Shown here: positions 32,457-41,667 of the stretch, one piece after another | How positions within the stretch are numbered: position 1 is the stretch's first letter | Layout of the letters: each line of letters starts with the position of its first letter | Assembly: GCA_937927445.1 (NCBI GenBank) | Contig: CALAOB010000137.1 | Location: 1 to 41,667, forward strand | From: an uncultured Oribacterium sp. | Lineage (GTDB): Bacteria; Bacillota; Clostridia; Lachnospirales; Lachnospiraceae | Reading direction: 5' to 3' | DNA length: 41,667 nucleotides | Program-made: the position numbers and the translations under genes | The notes under the pieces: model-generated | What the model was told of the DNA's origin: nothing | What the model saw: the letters and a program-made list of their open reading frames with translations, nothing else | The model's database searches: none

Positions 32457-35400
32457 TTATACGTTTCGACCGGTCTCGAAATCCTCCCGGATCTTCGCCC
32501 AGGCACCATCCGGTGAGTAGAAGGTCGAGATGAAGCTGACGGCGTTATGCGCCATCTTCTCGATTTCCTCCGGATGCTTGTAGAGGTGGATGACCTCCTG
32601 TGCAAAGGCCGTCGGATCATCCTGGATGCGCAGGGCGGTCTCTGCCGCCGGGATGCCCTCGGCACCACAGCTCGTCGTCACCACCGCGGTTCCCGCGTGC
32701 AGTGCCTCGACGACCTTGCCCTTGACGCCGGCACCGAAACGAAGCGGTACCACGACGACACGGCTCCGACGGTACATCTCGTCGAGCTTCTCGATGCTGA
32801 CGAAACCGAGCACATCGACATCCGGCCGCGCGTTCAGCGCGAGCACCTCGTCGTCCGCATTGGACCCGATGACGTGGAGTACCACGCCCGGAATCTCGGC
32901 CTCGATCTGTGGCAGGATATCCTTCACGAACCACAGGAGGCCATCCTTGTTAGGCGGGTGCGCGAAACCACCGACAAACAGGAGATCCTGCTTCTTCGCA
33001 TAATCCTCATCGAGGACGGCCGGCTCATCGTAGACGAAGGAGGTGATGGCCTTCACATGGATGGTCGGGTCCTCCTTATGCACGATCTCCGCCTCCACCT
33101 CGGACGGGAAGTAGCTCATGTCGGCCTTGCGCATCACGGCATACTCGACGCCATGCCAGTACTCGGCCTCCTCACGGGTCTTTTCGTTATGGTCGATCGC
33201 ATACTCGCGCATCAGACGGAGGGAGTGAAGATCGGATCCATGGTAGATGATCTTCATATCCGTATGCTCGCGGATGTAATCGATGTAGCGCGCCGCGATG
33301 TGCGGACGGCTGAGATAGGCGATGCGGATAAAGGACCTGTTCCGCTCGATCCAGCCCCAGATGTCGGCCTGCAGCTTCGCGCCGTAGAGCACCTCGATAC
33401 CGAGCTGCTCGAGGTCCGAGGTATACGGCTCCTCATGGGCGAAGTTGTCGCCGAGGAACTTCACACGCCAGCCCTGACGCAGGAAGAGCTGCATATACTG
33501 ATAGTCCAGCTTACTGCCGGCATCCTTATCCCAGGTCGGTACATAGTGGTCGATCATCAGCATGCATGGCCGGTGCTGACCACGCTCACGGGCGTCAAAC
33601 GGGTTCGGGTTGCCGTCATTGACACACTGCTCCCGAAGCTCGGCCGCCCACTTCTCGCGGAACTTCTCCTGGTTCACGACCTGATAGTGCTTCAGGCTCG
33701 AGGTATCCGAGGTGTCCGTGCCGTTCGAGATGCCCTCGAAGTGGATGACGACGGACTTCGGCTGGAACATGACCTTCTTTCCGTGTTTCCGCACCTCAAA
33801 GGCGAGGTCCGTATCCTCATAGTACGCCGGTGCGAAGCGCTCATCGAAGCCGCCGATCTCCTTCCAGAGCTCCGTGCGGATCATGATTGCGGCACCCGAA
33901 ATGAAGTCGACCTCCTTCACATAGTTGTACTCCGGATCCGCCGGGTCCTGCAGACGGCCATAGTTCCAGCCGGAGCCATCCGACCAGATGATGCCGCCCG
34001 CCTCCTGGAGACGGCCGTCCGGGTACACGAGCTTACTGCCGACCATACCGATGGACGGATCGCGCTCGATCAGCTCGACGAGGGAGGACAGCCAGCCCTT
34101 CTGCACCTGGGTATCGTTATTTAAGAAGAAAATATACTTACCACGGGCGATGGAGGCCGCCTGATTACAGTTCTTCAGGAAGCCCATGTTCTCGCGGTTT
34201 CGTGCCACGACGAGATTCTCCGCATACTGGCCGATCTCGCGGGTCGCATCGGTCGACACATCATCCGCGATGATGACCTCATACGGGGTCTCTGCGAAAT
34301 CCGTATTCTCCCTGATGCTGATGAGGCACTGGTAGGTATAGTGGATCTGGTTGTAGCATGGGATGACAATGCTGACGAGCGGTGCGTCGGTGCGCTCAAA
34401 CTTCACTTTTCCGTAGCTTACATACAGATCGCCGACATTGAAATCTCCACGGATCCGGTTCTTGCCATCCTCCGTGAAGTACATCGGAAGCATCTTCGCC
34501 GGATGACGGAGGGTCCGCTTCACATAGCTCAGCACCTTCCGCTTACGGGAGCCGACCGGGAAATGGTGGTTCAGACTGTTCCGGAGACGGGTGCCCACGC
34601 GGGCCTTCAGGCTCTGACGGGCCATGTAGTAGTCGCGCTCCGCGATGAGGGACTGGATGTCACGTTCATGCACCTGGATCACGTTCGTGAGGTTCGCGAC
34701 ATGCACCTGGGTGAGACGGTTGACCTCGCGCTCCTTCTGGACCGTAATGTCCCGTTCCTTCACCTCGCGCTGCAGCTCCTGTGCATCGTGGAGGGTCTTC
34801 GCATACTCCTCCTCGAGGGCACGGAAACGCTTCACGGTAACCTTGTCGTTCAGGAATGCATGCATGCTTTCGCCGTCCTGTCCATGGATCTCCTCCTGGA
34901 AGGACTGCTCCCGCTCAGCGAAGGCATCAAGCTCCGGCTTCGTGAAGCCGAAGTTCCGGAGGAAGGCCAGTGCATCCTCGTAGGCCAGGAACTCCCGGTA
35001 CTCCATGTACCAGTAGTAGAGGATACGGTACTGCAGGAAACGGACGTCGACGGCTTCGTCGAAGACCCACTCACAGTCGATGAGGGTCGGCTGGCCGTCC
35101 GACATGATGACATTATCAAACTGGCAGTCGAAATTCGCCGGCTGCACACTTCCGTCCTTCACGCCGAGTACGAGGTCGACGGTCTCCGCGAGCTCCCGGA
35201 TCGGTGCAACACCGTCCTTGATCATATCCCGCAGGATCTCGCTCAGGCTCTGTCCCTCGACGAACGGATAGCGGATGAAGCTCAGGAACTGGTAGCTTCC
35301 GAGGGCACGGCTGGTCTCGACGGCACGGAGTACCGTGAGCTGCGGATTCGCTGCGGCGATCGCCTCTGCCTTCTCGCTGAGTGACTCGATGTGTGCATTG

Positions 35401-36155
35401 GCCTCCGGCGTCGTACCGGCCTTCACAGCGAAACGCTTCCCCTGGTCATCCCGGTAGAGCAGAGTCTTGATGGCGTATTCCGGCTTGCGGGTCGAATTAT
35501 ACTTGATGTAGTCCGGAAGGAAGCGGCGGTAGTCCCGTGCCTTCGGACGGACGCTGCCATCCGGCTGATAGATATAGAAGTAGGCCGGCGCGAACTCGCG
35601 GAAGCGGTTCTCCCGGATGAGGAGTGCGGTCTTTTCGTCCTCCTCGGAGACGTCCGGCATGCGCGCATCACTGTAGAAATGCAGCGGTACGCTGAGCTCC
35701 GGCATCAGATAGTAGAGCGTCTCCCGTGCGCCCGGCTGCTCCTCGCGGAGGCTCGCACGCAGGGACGCAAGCTCGGTCCAGCGAAGATAGAGGACATCCT
35801 CCTTCCGGTCGCCGGAAGCCATACGGTCGATGTCGAGGGCGTTTTCGATGCCCATCAGGATGCGACCGCCCTTCTTCAGCCAGGTTTCCGTCAGCGCATG
35901 AAGCATCGTGTAGACGTCGCCCTGGAACAGACGGAGGATCTTCTTCGTCAGCACCGGGATCACGACATAGTCGTAGGTGCTGTCGTCGAGACGGCGGGAT
36001 ACCTGATGTACGCGCGGCTCGAGGAGGGTCACGAAGGGTGCCGTCGTCTCCTTATCGCCGAGCACCAGGACCGAAGCGTCGCGCTCGCGGCCTGAGGTCA
36101 CGTCCTCGAAATAAAACCATTCGATGGTATTGGTGATGTGTCGTGAAAAATCCAT
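32457..36155 (-). CDS. 1232-residue multidomain glycosyltransferase: kinase-like, coiled coil, GT2 and GT4
   Basis: Visible parts in order: 1-190, a Rossmann-like segment resembling a degenerate methyltransferase; about 220-440, a kinase-like fold with RFAVKAG (Lys245), NFDCQFDNVI (Asp343, Asn348) and LIDCEW (Asp360), the order seen in aminoglycoside/choline/LPS kinases; 445-515, coiled coil; 592-830, GT2 with SIVIPCYNQ, DDVSTDAT, NNDT and YYEDTDLAFEVR; 865-1230, GT4 with FVGGFAHPPNKDG and GAGVKGKVVEALHAGTAVV. Such fusions build and cap O-antigen-like chains exported by Wzm/Wzt, the kinase or methyltransferase module giving the end signal. The start overlaps the wzt stop by 1 nt (TAATG). Confidence 0.88.
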   Translation of the reverse strand: MDFSRHITNTIEWFYFEDVTSGRERDASVLVLGDKETTAPFVTLLEPRVHQVSRRLDDSTYDYVVIPVLTKKILRLFQGDVYTMLHALTETWLKKGGRILMGIENALDIDRMASGDRKEDVLYLRWTELASLRASLREEQPGARETLYYLMPELSVPLHFYSDARMPDVSEEDEKTALLIRENRFREFAPAYFYIYQPDGSVRPKARDYRRFLPDYIKYNSTRKPEYAIKTLLYRDDQGKRFAVKAGTTPEANAHIESLSEKAEAIAAANPQLTVLRAVETSRALGSYQFLSFIRYPFVEGQSLSEILRDMIKDGVAPIRELAETVDLVLGVKDGSVQPANFDCQFDNVIMSDGQPTLIDCEWVFDEAVDVRFLQYRILYYWYMEYREFLAYEDALAFLRNFGFTKPELDAFAEREQSFQEEIHGQDGESMHAFLNDKVTVKRFRALEEEYAKTLHDAQELQREVKERDITVQKEREVNRLTQVHVANLTNVIQVHERDIQSLIAERDYYMARQSLKARVGTRLRNSLNHHFPVGSRKRKVLSYVKRTLRHPAKMLPMYFTEDGKNRIRGDFNVGDLYVSYGKVKFERTDAPLVSIVIPCYNQIHYTYQCLISIRENTDFAETPYEVIIADDVSTDATREIGQYAENLVVARNRENMGFLKNCNQAASIARGKYIFFLNNDTQVQKGWLSSLVELIERDPSIGMVGSKLVYPDGRLQEAGGIIWSDGSGWNYGRLQDPADPEYNYVKEVDFISGAAIMIRTELWKEIGGFDERFAPAYYEDTDLAFEVRKHGKKVMFQPKSVVIHFEGISNGTDTSDTSSLKHYQVVNQEKFREKWAAELREQCVNDGNPNPFDARERGQHRPCMLMIDHYVPTWDKDAGSKLDYQYMQLFLRQGWRVKFLGDNFAHEEPYTSDLEQLGIEVLYGAKLQADIWGWIERNRSFIRIAYLSRPHIAARYIDYIREHTDMKIIYHGSDLHSLRLMREYAIDHNEKTREEAEYWHGVEYAVMRKADMSYFPSEVEAEIVHKEDPTIHVKAITSFVYDEPAVLDEDYAKKQDLLFVGGFAHPPNKDGLLWFVKDILPQIEAEIPGVVLHVIGSNADDEVLALNARPDVDVLGFVSIEKLDEMYRRSRVVVVPLRFGAGVKGKVVEALHAGTAVVTTSCGAEGIPAAETALRIQDDPTAFAQEVIHLYKHPEEIEKMAHNAVSFISTFYSPDGAWAKIREDFETGRNV

Positions 36156-37627
36156 TAGTGTTCACGCCTTTCCAGAGTCACCTCGGACTCCATATCGTAC
36201 ACACCCACGGTGTTCTTGTTCGAAAGAACCGTGATGGATGCGACGTCATACTTTCGGTCATAGACCACATGCTCGCCCTCCTCGAAGCCCGTGCAGGACA
36301 TACTGAGGAGATACTCGCCGCCCTGCAGGGTCATCCGCTGGGTGAAGGTGCAGGTATATTCATCGCCCGCCTTCACCGGCTGGATGTCGCAGCCCTCGAT
36401 GAGGGTGTTCGTACCGGTGAGATCCGCGCCGCGCTTATCCTTGATCGTGAAGGTAAAGATCGGGGCCGCGATCGGTGCATTGAAGCGGATCTTTTCCTTG
36501 ATGGAGAAGGTCTCGCCCTTGACGATGACGTTCGAGATCTTCCCGCGCTGGTCGAGGATGCCGAGATCCCAGATGCTCGCGCGTCCGTCGCCGTAGTGCT
36601 GGACGTTTGGATTCAGGTTCAGGCTGTCCTGCATGAGCGGCGCCGTTCCGCTGCCCGCGGAGGTATCTGCGTCGTGACCGTCTGCATTGGCCTCTCCGGA
36701 CGGCGCGTCCTTCGAGCGCTGCACGCGGGTCGCAGATCCCGCCTCACCTTCTGCGAGCGCCGCCGCACCGACGCTGTCGACGCCGAAGTTCTGGCCGTCG
36801 ATGAAGTCCGCTGCGGCCTGCGCGTCGGCCTGGTGCTGTGCATAGCGCTGGTCCTCCTCGGTGAAGCGGCCGGCGAGAATCTTCTTATACAGATCGACCA
36901 TGTCGCCCGGCAGTCCCTCGGAGACCTTCTCGCCCTTGTTCAGCAGGATGACGCGGTCGCAGTACTTCATGACGGAGCCGAGGTCGTGCGTGACCATGAG
37001 GATGGTCGTGCCGTTCCGACGGAGCTCGTCCATGCGGTGATAGCACTTCGCCTGGAAGAAGACGTCGCCGACGGACAGGGCCTCATCGACGATCAGGATT
37101 TCCGGATCCATCGCGACGTAGAGCGCAAAGGCGAGGCGGACGAACATACCGGAGGAGTAGCTCTTCACCGGCTGGTGCACGAAATCGCCGATGTCTGCGA
37201 AGTCGAGGATCTCCTGGAGCTTCTCGTCCATCTGCTCCTTCGTGAAGCCCATCATCGTGCCGTTCATGTAGACGTTCTCGATGCCGGTGTAGTCCGGGTT
37301 GAATCCGGCGCCGAGCTCGAGGAGCGCGCAGACGATGCCGTGGATGCGGACCGCGCCTTCGGACGGGGTCAGGACACCAGTGATGATCTTCAGCATGGTC
37401 GACTTGCCGGAGCCGTTGGTGCCGATGATGCCGACGGCTTCGCCCTTTCGTACCTGGAAGCCGACGTGGTTCAGGGCATAGAAGTCCCGGTGGTAGTTCC
37501 GGTGCGTGAGGCTCACCGCCTCCTTCAGGCGGTCGATCGGCTTATCGTACAGGCGGTATATTTTCGTGACGTCCTGAACATCGATGACGATGTCGGACGC
37601 GCTTGTTTCTCTATTCTTTGTTTCCAT
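36155..37627 (-). CDS. wzt: Wzt-type polysaccharide ABC exporter ATPase with carbohydrate-binding tail
   Basis: 490 residues. ABC domain 14-250: Walker A GTNGSGKST (69-77), signature YSSGM (157-161), Walker B ILIVDEA, His214. A polar Ala/Asp/Gly-rich linker (about 262-338) leads to a beta-rich C-terminal domain (345-490) like Wzt_C/TagH-type modules that recognise the modified end of the chain. It powers export of the finished polymer. No Wzm permease is found in the window. The ATG has no clear ribosome binding site; a GCCGGA/TCCGGC stem-loop (37645-37659) ends 17 nt before it. Confidence 0.92.
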   Translation of the reverse strand: METKNRETSASDIVIDVQDVTKIYRLYDKPIDRLKEAVSLTHRNYHRDFYALNHVGFQVRKGEAVGIIGTNGSGKSTMLKIITGVLTPSEGAVRIHGIVCALLELGAGFNPDYTGIENVYMNGTMMGFTKEQMDEKLQEILDFADIGDFVHQPVKSYSSGMFVRLAFALYVAMDPEILIVDEALSVGDVFFQAKCYHRMDELRRNGTTILMVTHDLGSVMKYCDRVILLNKGEKVSEGLPGDMVDLYKKILAGRFTEEDQRYAQHQADAQAAADFIDGQNFGVDSVGAAALAEGEAGSATRVQRSKDAPSGEANADGHDADTSAGSGTAPLMQDSLNLNPNVQHYGDGRASIWDLGILDQRGKISNVIVKGETFSIKEKIRFNAPIAAPIFTFTIKDKRGADLTGTNTLIEGCDIQPVKAGDEYTCTFTQRMTLQGGEYLLSMSCTGFEEGEHVVYDRKYDVASITVLSNKNTVGVYDMESEVTLERREH

Positions 37628-37671
37628 ATGTTATAACGTAAGCGGCCGGAGTGTCCGGCGTAAATAAAAAT

Positions 37672-37708
37672 CCCCAGATGCGTTTCTGCGCATTTGGGGA
37701 ATATTTTA
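37672..37708 (-). terminator. Terminator hairpin and possible -10 ahead of wzt
   Basis: Minus-strand CCCCAAATGCG pairs with CGCATCTGGGG (one mismatch, 37672-37699) and is followed by ATTTTTATTT. A TGCTAAAAT box (-10 at 37703-37708) sits just before it. If that promoter drives wzt, the hairpin is at the very 5' end of the operon and would act as an attenuator. Otherwise it ends the upstream transcript from 38672. Confidence 0.65.
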
Positions 37709-37756
37709 GCATAGTTGCTTTTATTTTTCCATATAGGATGGTAAGTCTCCAGCCAG

Positions 37757-37832
37757 GCCAGGGACCCGGAGGGGGTGGCAACGGAGACACAGTACTCCGA
37801 GACCGGTTCAATCTAAGCCGGGGACCCTGACT
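37757..37832 (+). repeat. Dispersed intergenic repeat, CACAGTA-type, 3' of the secreted-protein gene
   Basis: Outer arms CAGGGACCCGG and CCGGGGACCCTG pair; inside lies CGGAG-(A)CACAGTA-CTCCG. Positions 37777-37816 match 2496-2535 at 36 of 40 bases. It ends 15 nt from the stop at 37848. Confidence 0.72.
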
Positions 37833-37847
37833 AGATAGATTTTACGA

Positions 37848-38672
37848 TCAGGCCTGCGGGGTCTTGTAGGTATTCACGTTGGTTGCGCCGGTCGACGGGA
37901 GGGTGCCGGTGTAGCTCGTGCCGGTGCTGGTCTGCGTCGTAGTGGTTCCCGTCGTCGCGCCGGTGCCTGTCGTTGCGGTGGTGCCGGTCGTGGTCTGGGT
38001 TGTCGTGCCGGCGGTCGGACCGACGTTCGGGGAGCCTGCGTTCGTCACGAGGTGTCCGTCGCTTGCGTAGTAGCTGTAGGTGCCGGTCGTGGTGTTATAG
38101 CTGTAGGTCTTCGTCGTCTGTTCGGTGCCTGTCGGGGAAACATAGCTGCCGGCGGTCACGCTGCTCTGATTCAGCTGGCTCTGGTCCTGGGTCTGGATCG
38201 TCGGGAGTGTCGCGTTCGTATAGGTATTATTCGGGCCGCTGCCACTGCCCCTTTTCGGCAGGACCTTCGTGATCGTGGCGACATCCCCGATCTGGAGGTT
38301 TGCGTTTGCGGCTGCAGTGTTCGCCGCGAGCTGCTCGGTGGTCAGGGTCGTCTCCTGCACGACGTTTCCTCCGCGGGCGGCCTTCGCTGCATCGACGGCG
38401 GCATTGGCTGCGGCGATGGACTGTGCGGTGTTTGCGCGCTGTGCGGCTTCGGTCGTGAAGGTTTCGGCGGTCATCGTGACGGTCGGTGCCGGGGTGCCGT
38501 CCGGAGCCGGCTGGCCGGCGTATACGCAGACCTGCTGGCCGGTCGTCGTCTCGGTCCAGATCGCGATCGGGCCCTGCAGGGTATACTGCCATGCTGCCAT
38601 CGACGGCATCGCGCTCATCAGGGTCATCGCCGTCGCGGCAGCCAGAAGCTTCGTCCAGTGTAATCGTCTCAT
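37848..38672 (-). CDS. Secreted Thr/Gly-rich protein of unknown function
   Basis: 274 residues. Signal peptide KLLAAATAMTLMSAMPSMAA (cleavage after about residue 26). The mature part begins WQYTLQGPIAIWTETTTGQQ, then an Ala-rich stretch, a short aromatic unit TYSYNTTTGTYSYYASDGHL recalling cell-wall-binding repeats, and a long Thr/Gly tail. LPSTG occurs 18 residues from the end, but no hydrophobic segment or basic tail follows, so it is not a normal sortase signal. GGAGAAG precedes the ATG. A likely promoter has an extended -10 TGCTATACT (38713-38718). Family not recognised. Confidence 0.75.
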   Translation of the reverse strand: MRRLHWTKLLAAATAMTLMSAMPSMAAWQYTLQGPIAIWTETTTGQQVCVYAGQPAPDGTPAPTVTMTAETFTTEAAQRANTAQSIAAANAAVDAAKAARGGNVVQETTLTTEQLAANTAAANANLQIGDVATITKVLPKRGSGSGPNNTYTNATLPTIQTQDQSQLNQSSVTAGSYVSPTGTEQTTKTYSYNTTTGTYSYYASDGHLVTNAGSPNVGPTAGTTTQTTTGTTATTGTGATTGTTTTQTSTGTSYTGTLPSTGATNVNTYKTPQA

Positions 38673-38783
38673 ATCTCTTCTCCTTTAAGGATCTCTCTTC
38701 GTTCTTAATGGGAGTATAGCACAGAATGGCGTACGGAATGCTTACAATTTTCGACACAGTTTCAGATCATAGTTTCAGAGCCG

Positions 38784-38833
38784 CGGAGGACCGGCCGCAG
38801 AAGCACAGTATGGCTTCTGCGGCCGGTCCTCCG
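38784..38833. repeat. Dispersed repeat, perfect hairpin with CACAGTA loop, downstream of clpB
   Basis: A perfect 20-bp stem (CGGAGGACCGGCCGCAGAAG with its inverse) closes a 10-nt loop beginning CACAGTA. It lies 14 nt from the clpB stop and lacks a T-run. It is probably also the 3' end structure of clpB mRNA. Confidence 0.78.
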
Positions 38834-38847
38834 GGTCCTTCGTATTT

Positions 38848-41436
<2,589 letters not shown>

Positions 41437-41471
41437 AAGACTGAACCTCCTTATTTCCTTCGGATAAAAGT

Positions 41472-41513
41472 ATTATAGCGCGGCTGTTAGCACTTTCAAG
41501 TGTCGAGTGCTAA
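41472..41513 (-). promoter_or_regulatory. clpB promoter with CIRCE (HrcA) operator
   Basis: TTAGCACTT-N9-GAGTGCTAA at 41487-41513, one base from the CIRCE consensus. The minus-strand -35 TTGAAA (41494-41499) lies inside it, with a 16-nt spacer to -10 TATAAT (41472-41477). HrcA binding would block RNA polymerase, so clpB is expected to be heat-inducible. Confidence 0.93.
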
Positions 41514-41557
41514 TTTAAATCTAAATTTTTTATAACGAAAAATGTTCAGTTGGAAAA

Positions 41558-41667
41558 CCGGAGGACCGGCAGCAGAAGACATACGGAGAGCTCGTGAAGA
41601 ATCAAAATTGTCCCCCTTAGATAATATGAAGTGACCTCACATTTGTAGTAACGTGGATTCGCCATTA
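41558..41667 (+). repeat. Dispersed repeat, ATACG-type block, cut by the window edge
   Basis: Positions 41558-41608 match the right arm of the 12.2-kb element (12364-12314 on the minus strand) at 45 of 51 bases without gaps: CCGGAGGACCGGC, variable stem, CAGAA, CATACGnAGAG, CGTGAAGAATCAAAAT. Further similarity (CCCC, TAGA, GTGACnTC, CATT) extends about 40 nt more. The other arm, if present, lies outside the window. Confidence 0.72.

Noticed and set aside
29847..35384. Plus-strand ORFs opposite the membrane proteins and the large glycosyltransferase
   Set aside because: Antisense shadows with charged, low-information products; the minus-strand reading has clear domains.
38620..38672. Sortase-anchored wall protein call for the gene at 37848-38672
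   Set aside because: LPSTG is not followed by a hydrophobic helix and basic tail, so normal sortase anchoring is not supported.

Overview
The window looks like a GC-rich (clearly above 50% G+C) Bacillota chromosome, most likely a Lachnospiraceae-type clostridium. This rests on the gene families present: a YesM/YesN-type sensor kinase and AraC-type response regulator beside mglBAC, YesL, YhaO/YhaN and LtrA proteins, a HrcA/CIRCE-controlled clpB, a CcpA-type cre site, strong AGGAGG ribosome binding sites and intrinsic terminators. The organism cannot be named from the sequence alone. No rRNA, tRNA, CRISPR array, phage or intact transposase gene was seen. Nearly every gene is on the minus strand; the exceptions are lrgA-lrgB and one hypothetical gene.

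Layout. 1-2.4 kb: a YhaN-like ATPase (cut by the window edge) and a YhaO/SbcD-like nuclease. 2.6-11.4 kb: housekeeping and transport genes, namely an LtrA-family membrane protein, purC, divergent lrgAB, a PfkB sugar kinase with a cre operator, a HAD phosphatase, a YesL protein and a BCCT transporter. 11.5-12.1 kb: a plus-strand hypothetical gene, followed by a 229-nt palindromic element. 12.4-22.5 kb (read right to left): mglB-mglA-mglC (galactose-type ABC uptake), a small membrane protein, the response regulator, the histidine kinase, a periplasmic binding protein split by a frameshift, and a second binding lipoprotein. This looks like a sugar-sensing and uptake locus. 22.8-37.6 kb: a roughly 15-kb one-directional surface-polysaccharide operon with wzt, a 1232-residue multidomain glycosyltransferase, a family 2 glycosyltransferase, two polytopic membrane proteins, rfbF-rfbG-rfbH (CDP-glucose to CDP-4-keto-3,6-dideoxyglucose), licD and a GtrB-like glycosyltransferase. 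37.8-41.5 kb: a secreted Thr/Gly-rich protein and clpB.

The least expected signal is a family of dispersed intergenic repeats (seven sites: 1.1, 2.5, 12.1-12.4, 22.7, 37.8, 38.8 and 41.6 kb), most lying very close to stop codons. They share GC-rich arms (CCGGAGGAC / CCGGAGGGC), stems that change together on both sides, and one of two sequence blocks: a CACAGTA block or an ATACGnAGAG...CGTGA block. The 12.2-kb copy carries both blocks as the two arms of one large inverted repeat. Other points of interest are the frameshifted binding protein, a possible leader terminator ahead of the polysaccharide operon, a wzt without a visible wzm, a deoxysugar pathway without its last reductase, and low-complexity insertions in several neighbouring polysaccharide proteins.
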